A stretch of DNA of 64,000 nt from Piromyces finnis (lineage: Eukaryota; Neocallimastigomycota; Neocallimastigomycetes; Neocallimastigales; Neocallimastigaceae). A program made the translations under genes and the position numbers. The notes below the pieces were generated by a model, which was given only the letters and a program-made list of their open reading frames with translations, had not been told where the DNA came from and ran no database searches. The stretch is from assembly GCA_002104945.1 (NCBI GenBank), contig MCFH01000052.1, positions 124,001 through 188,000 on the forward strand, read 5' to 3'. Of the stretch, positions 32,340-43,000 are shown piece by piece. How positions within the stretch are numbered: the first letter of the stretch is position 1; each line of letters starts with the position of its first letter.

Positions 32340-33130
32340 TGAAAATTTATTTTCATAGGCCTTATCTTATGGACTTTTCCAGCGTTTACCAACTCCTGAA
32401 AGACCGTGATCTTTTGCTTCTATGAATTTTATAACTGATTTGCCTATGTCAAAGGAAAAAACAGTTAAATGGTTATTTTAGACAGGCTAGCGAAAATTGA
32501 TCACTTTATTCCATTTAGAATGATTCTAATTGCTCAAATTGCTTCTGATATTTTTTTAGAGAAGTTTTCAGTCTACATGGTTTTGTTATATTAAACAAAA
32601 GAAAACTGAATGAATCTTTTGCCTTATGCTGAATTAAGTACAAGTACTATTGAAAAAAATATTATATTATCTTAGATATATATAAGCATATGTCTCCTCC
32701 TATAAAATTTGTTAATTAAAGAAATCTCAGCCATTACCCATAAGAACTGAAAGACACGCAACTCAAGTTGAAGCTACATTTGTAAAAATATCCGTGGATA
32801 TAATTGTTCCTTAAAAAGTTATTATCAGCAATAAATATATCATTGTAGTCGTAGATTATGAAAACTGAGACAAACACTTATAAGTAGCTTTATGGACTTT
32901 AAGGACTAGCGTATCTACCGCCACAAAATTTTCTAGTTTTGAATTGGTGTATGGAAGCAAGGATTCTCTCCCAATAAATCTGGTGGTAATGGAAATTTAT
33001 CAAGAAGCTATTGTTGGAAGATCCACAGAGGTGGTTCTATTGGAAAGATTCGTGGATCACACAAAATGAAAGATCAAGATAAATTTTAAATTAAAAATAA
33101 AAAAATAAAAAGTATATCCTGTCTCGATTA
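32340..33130 (+). pseudogene. Decayed Ty3/Gypsy integrase remnants
   Basis: Two broken integrase segments. One, near 32367-32485, reads YGLFQRLPTPERP then SMNFITDLPMSKE, with the first catalytic Asp, followed by stops. The other, near 32735-33075, keeps pieces of a second integrase core (SNKYIIVVVDYEN) and a C-terminal TKFSSFELVYGSKDSLPINL motif. Frames shift several times and no single ORF survives. They may belong to the element whose LTR is the E copy just upstream, but this cannot be shown. Confidence 0.65.
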
Positions 33131-33199
33131 TATTTGTCCTGGATCCCTTGTTTAATAGATATTATGTAGTTCTCATTCTTAATGAAAAACAGAGAACCT

Positions 33200-33219
33200 A
33201 TTAATTAATTAATTAATTA

Positions 33220-33254
<35 letters not shown>
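33200..33254. repeat. ATTA/TAA microsatellite at Copia-1 5' edge
   Basis: Simple AATT and TAA units directly upstream of the Copia-1 5' LTR. A similar TAA run follows the 3' LTR at about 50419-50444, so the element may have inserted into, or seeded, TAA repeats. Confidence 0.8.
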
Positions 33255-33255
<1 letters not shown>

Positions 33256-33266
33256 TGTTGTATAAT

Positions 33267-33501
33267 TGTTAACATAATACGAAATCATGTAATATATTAT
33301 AAATCATAATGTAATAATATGTATTTGAAATAATGTAATAGAATAATGTAGAATAATAACGTAATGTATTTGTTATATGTATGATATAAATGTAATGAAA
33401 ATTTTTATTTAATAAAATAGAAGACTTTATAATAAAATATATAAATAAACATATACATTTGTGTAATAACTCTCGAGTACCGTAAAACTAGCTGGTTAAT
33501 A
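33267..33501 (+). mobile_element. Copia-1 5' LTR
   Basis: TGTTAACATAATAC start, shared for 235 bases with 50188-50422 and ending in the GTAAAACTAGCTGGTTAATA block. Only a few substitutions separate the two (for example GAAATC/AAAATC and AGAATA/AGCATA). The true 3' limit may lie a few bases beyond the shared block. Confidence 0.85.
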
Positions 33502-33584
33502 GATTAAGAGTCTCAAGTCTAGCTAAAACCAAATCTTGAGAGAATATTTTAGTAATTATAATACTAAAATAAAAGAAAAAAAAA

Positions 33585-34462
33585 ATGTCACAAGAAAAGA
33601 TAGCCATTATTCTTACAGGTTCATCAAATTATTTTGAATGGATGAACCACATATGGGCCGAATTTTCAAAAGAAAAAATTATAAATTATCTTTATACAGA
33701 TGGTATCAAAGATATTGATACCAAGAATCTTAAAGAGGGTGAAGATGAAAAATTAGCTCAAAATGGAACAGCCAAATCTATCATCATTCACTCTATCTCT
33801 AGGAAAATTCATTCTGAGGTGGTAGGCATGGAATCCGCGTTTTTAATGCTCAAGAAAATTCAAAGAAATTATGGAGGAGGAGAAAATGACACCACCTATT
33901 GGATGATGAAGTTGAACTCATTAAAAACCAGTAATGAAAAGGAAATAACTAACTTTTTAGAAGAAATGTCCAACATTTTTAACACGTTGGAAAAGGCTGA
34001 CTGCAAATTAAGTAACATAGAAAAATTAAAATATCTGTATAATGCTCTCCCAGGAGAATATATGAAGAAATACATTTTGAAGGACTCAACAAAATATGAA
34101 GAATTGAATAAAGAAATTCAGGAAGACATCAAAAACCGCCTATGTGTTAGACTGGACTGTAGATAATAGAAGGGATAATCCAATGGAAATTGACTTTGTA
34201 AATAGAGGATCAAATAGTAAGAAGCATTATACAAAGGACAAAATGGACCAACATAAAAAACAAAAAATATTGTGCCATTTGTGAGAAAAATGAACACACT
34301 ACAAATGAATGTTGGTTTAATGGTAGAACAAATAAAAACAAAAAACAAATCCCACGCAAGGATAATTCCAATAAAAATAGAAGGTATTATTCAGCTCAAA
34401 AAGAAAAGTTTAAAGGAAAGTCCACCAACTATGTTGGATATGTTCAAGATCCAAACGATTAT
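33585..34462 (+). pseudogene. Copia-1 gag (broken)
   Basis: ATG at 33585 opens a 193-codon frame with retrotransposon Gag features (YFEWMNHIWAEF, MMKLNSLKTSNEKEI, LYNALPGEY) and ends at 34164. At least two frameshifts later, a CCHC zinc knuckle C-A-I-C-E-K-N-E-H-T-T-N-E-C is still readable at 34271-34312. The coding region is cut at 34462 by a solo LTR carrying a TTAT duplication. It resumes, still in pieces, around 45005-45018 and 45492 onward. Confidence 0.8.
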
Positions 34463-34980
34463 TGATACGAAGAAAAATATTATCTTAATTCTATAAAGGA
34501 ATATAGAAAGTGATAATATTTGTATCTAAAATTTAATAAATAAAAATAAATAAGAAAATAAAAATAGAATGAATGATTTTTATACTTGTTCATTTGCAAG
34601 TCTTTGTTAGTTTAAAATATAAAATTATTTTATTTAATTATAAAGTTTTAATATTTAATAACTCTTGTATTATTAAATATATATATGTTATGGTTTAATA
34701 CATCTTGAATGTATGTAAATATAATCACAATTATTATTTTAATAAAATTTAATATTATTATCTAATTTTACTGGATTATTAGGAACATCTTTTAAAATAA
34801 AATAATTCTATCACTATTTATACAAAATTATTATTTTAAAGTATAATTATAAACAAATATAAACTATTTAATTTAAAAATAAATAAACAATTAAATAGAC
34901 AAAAAGTTTACATTTATAGTTTTTAATTTAATAATTTTATACATGTTAATTATTTTAATTTTCAACTATCTGTGTTTTAA

Positions 34981-35011
<31 letters not shown>

Positions 35012-35043
35012 AATTCATAATTTATAAATTTAATTATTTATCA
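34463..35043 (-). mobile_element. Solo LTR-B, reverse, TSD ttat
   Basis: The reverse complement of the TRIM LTR at 36900-37458. It runs TGATACGAAGAAAAATATT... to ...TTATTTATCA and is flanked by TTAT at 34459-34462 and 35044-35047. The insertion interrupts the Copia-1 gag. Confidence 0.85.
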
Positions 35044-35059
35044 TTATTATATGTAACGA

Positions 35060-36892
35060 TGTAATAATTATTATTATATATATTATATAATAATAATTAT
35101 TATCTTCAATTTAATAATAATTAGTATTATTAAACTGAGAAGTTAAAATAAAATTTTATACTTATCTTAATAAGAGTTTATTATAAGGAAGTATAATAAA
35201 CAACACAAGACTTTTAATGTTATTTAATTTAAAATATTTTATTAATATTGTTTTTTAATAAAGGTTATTTATTATAATAGTTCTTATAATAATAACTCTG
35301 GATTTTTAAGTGGAATTCCAGAGTTCTTTTATTTATAATTTTTTAATAATTTAAAGTTTAATAAAAAATTTCTAATCTTAACAAATAATCTTTTTAGGAA
35401 AAGACTAGAAGAAAAACCTAAAAAGATATTCGATTGATAACTAATATATCAATCATCGTAATATTAAGTAAAACCGAATAAAATTCGGAAAAACCTTAAT
35501 ATCCGATTGTCCTAATATTTATTTATATCTTCTAGTTGTTTCTATAAGTTATTTCAAGATACGATACATAAATATAAAATACAAACGTAAAATAAAATAC
35601 ATAATGTTTCTTATAAAATGTAATACAAAAATTATTAAATAATAAAATAAATGAATGTTTACTATTATTTTAGATAAATTACTAAATTAAATAAATAATT
35701 AATTAATATAATAATTAAATAAATTTTACATTTAGTAAATGAATAATTAATATTAATATAAATAACTGTTTATAGTAATTTAAATGAATGTATGCTAATA
35801 ATTTAAATAATTAATTAATTTAATAATTAAAAAAATAATTAATGTTAAGTTTTTGGATTTGGTTATGCGGCCAGGTCAGAATGTTATCAATTATATAGTA
35901 AATATGTTTTTTAAGAAATTAAATTTAAATATAAAATAACCCTTTAAACTTCCAAATGAGAAATTAATATTTATTCTTTAGAATAACTTTTTTATAAAAT
36001 TTTATTTATTTATTAATAATAATATAAATGATAATATATTTAATAACTATATAATTAAGATTATAACTATAATCTTTACAAAGAATTAAAATCGAATTCA
36101 ATTCATTCTATTTTATATTCTTTGTTCAGATTATTAAATTGATAAAAATAAAGTATTACATGTAATATGTTAATAATATAATAAGATTGTTTGTTTGTTT
36201 GTTTGTTTGTTTGTTTTGTCATGACATAAAATAAAATAAACATATGATTAATCATTTAAACACTTGATCCATTAACCTATTTTATAATAATTAAAATTAT
36301 TTAATTTATAAATGTTAACCGTTACACCTAAATGGTTTAGTTCTATTTTTAGTAACAGTCACTATCATTAATTAAATTAATATAATTAGAATTTCTATTG
36401 ATATCTTTTTAATTTTCGTCAAGTCATAAGAAATGTCTATGATCCATACTTGATATCATATTAATTTTAATTTACTTATTAAAATCTTCGAATGATCATA
36501 TCTTCCTTAAATGACCTGTTAGAAGGACCGCGATTGTACCAAAATGTAGCTTTTTCCTTAAGCTTTCTAATAAACCTGGTTTCATAGCCGTAGCACTTAC
36601 AGCCGTAGCGATCGTTTTTGGCGAGTTACACCTTGTTTCGTGTTTGTTTATTTTTGGTTAAGGGTTATAGTGTATTGATATTAAATTTTTTGAAATCATA
36701 ACCCTTTCACTGAACCAAAATTTAAAAGGTGACTTTTAAAGGTGTTTTAAAATAATTATTGGGATTATTTAATTCTAATTATTATGTTTAATTAATTATA
36801 GATATTATCTGAATTTGTTTTAAATCCAGTTAATATCTTCACAATTAAATAAGAATTAATAATTATTCAATAAATAATTATTAATTCTTACA
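35060..36892 (-). mobile_element. Solo LTR of Gypsy-1 family (LTR-C), reverse, TSD aacga
   Basis: On the minus strand it starts TGTAAGAATTAATAATTATT at 36892 and ends at 35060, flanked by AACGA (35055-35059 and 36893-36897). It is a diverged relative of the Gypsy-1 LTRs, with the same hairpins and the same AGAGTTATTAT word (minus strand 35299-35289). It is split by LTR-D at 35843-36843. Confidence 0.85.
35843..36843 (-). mobile_element. Solo LTR-D (1001 bp) nested in LTR-C, TSD attaa
   Basis: Ends TGTTAAG...CTTCACA on the plus strand, flanked by ATTAA (35838-35842 and 36844-36848). Removing it rejoins LTR-C. A GC-richer island lies at about 36480-36720 (read on the minus strand) and a TTTG repeat near 36187-36219. 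A related LTR lies near 57410-58600, based on the shared CATTCTGACC end region and the island. Orientation is assigned from that relative. Confidence 0.75.
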
Positions 36893-36899
36893 AACGAAT

Positions 36900-38833
36900 T
36901 GATAAATAATTAAATTTATAAATTATAAATTAATAATAATAATAATAATAATTAAAATATAGATAAAAATTTAAAATATTTAACATGTATAAAATTATTA
37001 AATTAAAAATTATAAATGTAAACTTTTTGTTTATTTAATTGTTTATTTCTTTTTAAATTAAATAGTTTATATTTGTTTATAATTATATCTTAAAATAATA
37101 ATTTTGTATAAATAGTGATAGAATTACTTATTTTTAAAAATGTTCCTAATAATCCAGAAAAATTAGATAATAATATTAAATTTATTAAAATAATACTTAT
37201 AATTATATTCACATACATACCGAGATGTATTAATAGTAAAATATATATTTAATAATACTAGAGTTATTAAATATCAAAATTTATAATTAAATAAACTATA
37301 TTTTATAAAACTAACTAATACTTGAAAATGAACAAGTATAAAAATCATTTATTTTTATTTTCTTTAAATTTTATTTATTAAATATTATTTTTTAGATACA
37401 AATATTATCACTTTCTATATTCATTTATAGAATTAAGATAATATTTTTCTACGTATCAAATGGTGGAGAATCCAAAAATCTACTGAGTAGCTAGTCTTAA
37501 GGCCGGAGGGAATTACGTGAACCTCTCTGTTCCCCATAGAAAACTACTACTACTGCATCAGTTTTAACAAAATTTAATTAATTTCAGAATTAATTAAAAA
37601 TCAGAATTAACAATACTTCAACAATATATATTAATTTATTCCAATATATTATTAATATATATAAAAAAAAAATTTCACAAATATTTAATTCCAATAATTA
37701 AATAAATAACATTAATATCAAAATTTTAAATATTCAAATTATTTAAAATAAAATTAGTATTATAATACAAAAACATTATAATATAATTCAATTATAAATC
37801 CATAATCAATTATAATATATACCAATTATATATTATAAAATAATAAAATTATAATGTATATTTCACTCATATAGAAAAACATTATATTCCAACTGCCCTG
37901 CTCTTCTGAAAGCCTTTAAAAATTTCAAAATAATCTGTGGATAATGGAATAAAAGTATCAGAAAATAAACTTTAAATAATAATAAACCTTAAGTAAGCTT
38001 TAATTAATGTGGATATAAATGAAGAATAAAATTATTTGAAAAAGACACTGCAGCTACTATTAAAAACTATCCGGAAAATTATATATTAAAAATAAATTAA
38101 TGGAGGACAATAAAAATTAAACATGCATATAAAGAAAGAAAAAAAGAAAATCCTAAGAAGAAGAAGAAGTAATAAAATGAAGAACTTTAATTACTTATAA
38201 AATTTAATTCTTTATCTATTATTTTTCCTTTCGTAACTTCAAGGGACGAAGTTATATCTTAAGGGCGAAGATATTGATAAATAATTAAATTTATAAATTA
38301 TAAATTAATAATAATAATAATAATAATTAAAATATAGATAAAAATTTAAAATATTTAACATGTATAAAATTATTAAATTAAAAATTATAAATGTAAACTT
38401 TTTGTTTATTTAATTGTTTATTTCTTTTTAAATTAAATAGTTTATATTTGTTTATAATTATATCTTAAAATAATAATTTTGTATAAATAGTGATAGAATT
38501 ACTTATTTTTAAAAATGTTCCTAATAATCCAGAAAAATTAGATAATAATATTAAATTTATTAAAATAATACTTATAATTATATTCACATACATACCGAGA
38601 TGTATTAATAATAAAATATATATTTAATAATACTAGAGTTATTAAATATCAAAATTTATAATTAAATAAACTATATTTTATAAAACTAACTAATACTTGA
38701 AAATGAACAAGTATAAAAATCATTTATTTTTATTTTCTTTAAATTTTATTTATTAAATATTATTTTTTAGATACAAATATTATCGCTTTCTATATTCATT
38801 TATAGAATTAAGATAATATTTTTCTACGTATCA
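36900..38833 (+). mobile_element. TRIM-like non-autonomous LTR element (LTR-B family), TSD gaat
   Basis: Two 559-bp LTRs (36900-37458 and 38275-38833; at least two differences seen) enclose about 816 bp with no retroviral-type ORF. A tRNA-type primer site begins TGGTGGAGAATCC at 37461. A purine tract, AAGGGCGAAG, precedes the second LTR at 38261-38270. GAAT at 36896-36899 matches GAAT at 38834+45005-45007, once the Gypsy-1 insertion that follows is removed. Mobilisation must rely on proteins from another element. Confidence 0.85.
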
Positions 38834-38834
38834 G

Positions 38835-39665
38835 TGTAAGAATTAATAATTATTTTTTGTATAAATTAATTCTTATTTAATTATTTTTTAATTATTAAAT
38901 TAATTATTTATTTAAACTATTAGCATACATTCATTTAAATTACTATAAACATTTATCTATATTGATATTAATTATTCATTTACTTAATTTAAAATTTATT
39001 TAATTACTATATTAATTATTTATTTATTTAATTTAGTAATATATTTAAAATAATAGTAAACATTCATTTATTTTTTAATTAATAATTTTTGTATTACATT
39101 TTATAAGAAACATTATATATTTTATTTTACGTTTGTATTTTATATTTATGTATCGTATCTTGAAATAACTTATAGAAACAATTAGAAAATATAAATACAT
39201 ATTAGGACAATCGGATATTAAGGTTTTTCCGAATTTTAATCGGTTTTACTTAATATTACGATGATTGATATATTAGTTATCAATCGAATATCTTTTTAGG
39301 TTTTTCTTCTAGTCTTTTCCTAAAAAGATTATTTGTTAAGATTAGAAATTCTTTATTAAACTTTAAATTATCAAAAAATTATAAATATAAGGACTCTGGA
39401 ATTCCACTAAAGAATCCAGAGTTATTATTTTAAGACAATTATAATAAATAACCCTTTCAAAAACTATATTCATAAAAAATATTTACATTAAAGATAGTCT
39501 TAATATTTTGTGTTTGTTATTATAATTCACTTATAATAAACTCTTTAAGATAAGTATTCATTTTTATTTACTATTAAGTAACTTCTCAATTTAATAATAC
39601 ATATTACGATTTGTATTATTATATTGTAGATAATAATTATTATTAAATATATAATAATTATTACA
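38835..39665 (+). repeat. Gypsy-1 5' LTR
   Basis: TGTAAG...TTACA, 831 bp. It contains a TATA box (39380-39390), a predicted transcript start at 39418 and four stem-loops: 39229-39243 (CCGA/TCGG), 39263-39285 (GATTGATA/TATCAATC), 39290-39329 (ATCTTTTTAGG/CCTAAAAAGAT) and 39393-39422 (ACTCTGG/CCAGAGT). Confidence 0.95.
39380..39428 (+). promoter_or_regulatory. Gypsy-1 TATA box and predicted mRNA 5' end
   Basis: TATAAATATAA at 39380-39390 is followed 38 nt later by AGAGTTATTAT (39418-39428), which matches the primer site after the LTR. The same TATA-to-11-mer spacing (37 nt) is seen in the LTR near 50663-50710. The start point is inferred, not measured. Confidence 0.65.
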
Positions 39666-39676
39666 ATAATAACTCT
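39666..39676 (+). other. Gypsy-1 self-complementary primer-binding site
   Basis: ATAATAACTCT begins immediately after the LTR and is the exact reverse complement of 39418-39428; one more base (39665 with 39429) also pairs. No TGG-type tRNA primer site is present here. This matches the Tf1/sushi self-priming arrangement known from fission yeast. Confidence 0.7.
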
Positions 39677-39712
39677 ACTGTAGATAGATAAATTTTAAGT
39701 AGCCAATTAGAT

Positions 39713-39741
39713 TAAAAAAAAATTAAATTACCAATTAAATA

Positions 39742-39775
<34 letters not shown>

Positions 39776-39866
39776 AAATTACCAATTAAATAGTTTTAAA
39801 AAAAAAAAAAAATTAAATTGCCAATTAAATAGTTTAAAAAAAAAAAATTAAATTTCCAATTAATTA

Positions 39867-39905
<39 letters not shown>
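39713..39905 (+). repeat. Tandem repeat in Gypsy-1 leader: 21-nt word plus poly(A)
   Basis: Four units of the type TTAAATTACCAATTAAATAG followed by poly(A) runs of 10 to more than 30 bases, each diverged at one or two positions (ACC, GCC or TCC core). They lie between the primer site and the start codon. Confidence 0.8.
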
Positions 39906-39908
<3 letters not shown>

Positions 39909-40096
39909 AAATTTTAAGACAAATAATAATAATAATTAAATATAGTGATAATATTAAAAGACATATAGTTTATTTTCTTATAATAGTGATTTTAAATATA
40001 CAAATATAAGTATTCAAATATATAATATAAATTTTATTAATAAAAAAATTTTTTTTTTTAGTGATATATATTATATAACAATTATATTTAAATATA

Positions 40097-43000
40097 ATGG
40101 AACTCAATGGTATTGATAAGGACTCTGTTGAAGTTAATGCTGATGAATTCCCTAAGAGCACTGTGACTTCTAAATTAATCGAAGCCATGACGGAATTCAT
40201 CCCCACTTTCTTCTCTCCGAACGGTGTATTATCGAAGGAAAAGGAAGCTAACACTAGAGAGAATGTCCTAGAGACATTAATCCAAAGCGAAGAATTCTTT
40301 AAGGATCATCCTAAATCATTTACTAGCGACGAAGAAAAAAATGCGTTTGTTATAAATAAACTTAATGGAATTGCTAGAAAGTGGGGTTTATCCCTTTTGA
40401 TCGATGGAACGCTTAGGACTCTCAGTTTTAATGAATTTAAAAAACTACTCCTTAATAACTTCGATACCGGAGACGAACGTAAGCAAAAATATATGCTTAT
40501 AAATAAGTTATGGAACCTAAAGCAGCTTCAACTTGGGAAAGTTACTGAATATACCATTGAATTTCGAAGGTTGGCAAGTAGAATCGGTTGGCCAGATGAC
40601 GTTTTTATTGACATCATTGGTAAAGGACTCGTTGATCGAGTACGTGAGGAATACGATAAAATGGATAAGCCAAATAGTTTATTTGAAGCTACAAATATTA
40701 TAATTAACCTTGACAAAAAATGTTTTTTGGAAAATTGCATTAGAAACAAACATACCGAAATGCAAAAGAAAGGCAGCAAATCATTTGGAAGAAAGAAAGC
40801 TGAATTAAACAAAACAGAAAATGGAAACCCATTTCATAGACATAAAAAGAGTAAAGCAAAACATAGTATTCTTTCTGCTACTACTAATTACACTCCTGAT
40901 AAACAGAACACAATAACTACTATGTGTTTTTTGAACTTAGGAACTAAAAACTTAAAAATAAACTTTCTTATTGACTCAGGGTCTGCTAGAAGTTTTATTT
41001 GCAAAACCTTCGCGAATGCAAATAAAATTCCTACTGTAGGGTTGACATCCCCAATCAATATACATTTACCCAATGGTAAGAGTATGATTATTAAGCAGGC
41101 AACCAAACCATTAAGATTAAGAATTATGGATCATGAAGAAAAATATGAATTCTGTATCGGGAACTTGCTTCTTCAGGGAATCTCAGGAATACTTGGACGT
41201 GATTGGCTTTCCATTCATAATCCTTTCTTAAATTATAAGACTAACAAAATATACTTTTTGGAGAAGTACTGCGGTAAACACTGTCCTTCAGCAAAAGGCA
41301 ATAAGTTTGTATACCATTCTGATGAAATCTCCGCTCCTATGGTAAATAGTTTGAATAATGACTCAATTATCCCGGATTCAATCTCTGAAGACGAACTGTA
41401 CGACCAGGATGTTTGTGCTACTATCTTAGAATTAGACAGCTTTCAAGATAATGCTGAAAATAATAATATTCAAATCCTAAAAAAATATTATTATGACTTG
41501 ACGACAGTGTTTCAGAAGCAAAAGGCCGACGTACTCCCCCCTCATAGGGACTACGATATGTCCATAGACTTAATTCCAGGTGGACAGTTATATTTTGGTC
41601 CGATATATTCTCTTACGATCGATGAACAAAAAACTTTAAGAGAATATGTCAAAGAGAATTTGAACAAAGGCTTTATTCGGAAGTCGAAGTCACCAGCCGG
41701 AGCTCCTGTACTTTTTGTAAAGAAACATGATGGAAGCCTTCGTTTATGTGTCGATTATCGTCGACTAAACGCAATTACAGTTAGAAACAGTTACCCTATT
41801 CCTAGAATAAACGATATGATTGAATCTTTCAAAGGCGCTTCAATATTTACCAGATTGGATTTAAGATCTGCGTACAACCTTGTACGTATTAAAGAAGGCC
41901 ATGAATATCTCACGGCTTTTAGAACTCCTATCGGTCATTACGAATATCTTGTGATGCCCTTTGGTCTTCGTAATGCACCATCCGTTTTTCAAAGATTCAT
42001 ACAAGATGTTCTCGCGGAAGTTTTAGGTTCATTTGCCCAGGTGTACTTGGACGACATTATAATATATTCTCCTAACCTTAAGGATCATGTTAGTCATGTT
42101 CGAACAATTCTTAAAGCCTTAATCGATAATGGGTTATATGTAAAATTAGAAAAGTGCGATTTTCACGTAAAGGAAACCACTTTTTTAGGCTTTACTGTCT
42201 CTACTAATGGACTCCTAATGGATAAAAACAAAGTGAAATCTATATTAGAATGGCCTACACCAAAAAACATTAAAGAACTTCAAAGCTTTCTAGGACTCTG
42301 TAATTTCTACAGAAGGTTTATAAAAAATTTTGCTGAAAAAATGGACCCACTTCGCAAACTCTTGAGAAAAAATTCTGTGTTTAATTGGGATAATATCGCT
42401 GCTACTGCTTTTTCAAAGCTCAAAGAATCCTTTTTAACTAATGAAATACTCATTTTTCCTGATCCAGAGAAGGAATTTGTGGTAGAAACAGACGCCAGTG
42501 ATTTTGCAATAGGATGTATCCTTTCACAGGTAAGTAATAATGATAATCTCTTACACCCCATTGCATTTTATTCTCGTTCATTAAATAACGCTGAGTGTAA
42601 CTACACCATATATGACAAGGAACTCCTTGCCATTATTACCGCGTTCGATACATGGAGGCACCACTTAGAGGGTGCTAAATTTCCTGTCCAAGTTATTACT
42701 GATCATAGAAACCTTTTATACTTCAAAAAACCACAACTATTAAGTCAAAGACAAATCCGCTGGAGCATGTTTCTATCAAGATTTGACTATAGAATCTCTT
42801 ATAGACCTGGTTCCAGGGGTGGAAAACCTGACTCCTTATCAAGGAGATCAGACTACAAGATAAAGCATGATAACGACTGCCATAGAATAATTGAAGATGA
42901 TGTGTTTTGCTGTACTACAGATGATAACATTAGTCATTTAATTCAATTCCAAAAAACAGATAAATTTTGCAAGGAAACTTTTCAAAAAATTAAAGACAAC

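Noticed and set aside
40528-42561. Minus-strand open frames inside Gypsy-1 gag-pol
   Set aside because: Antisense shadows of the intact plus-strand gag-pol; no independent motifs.
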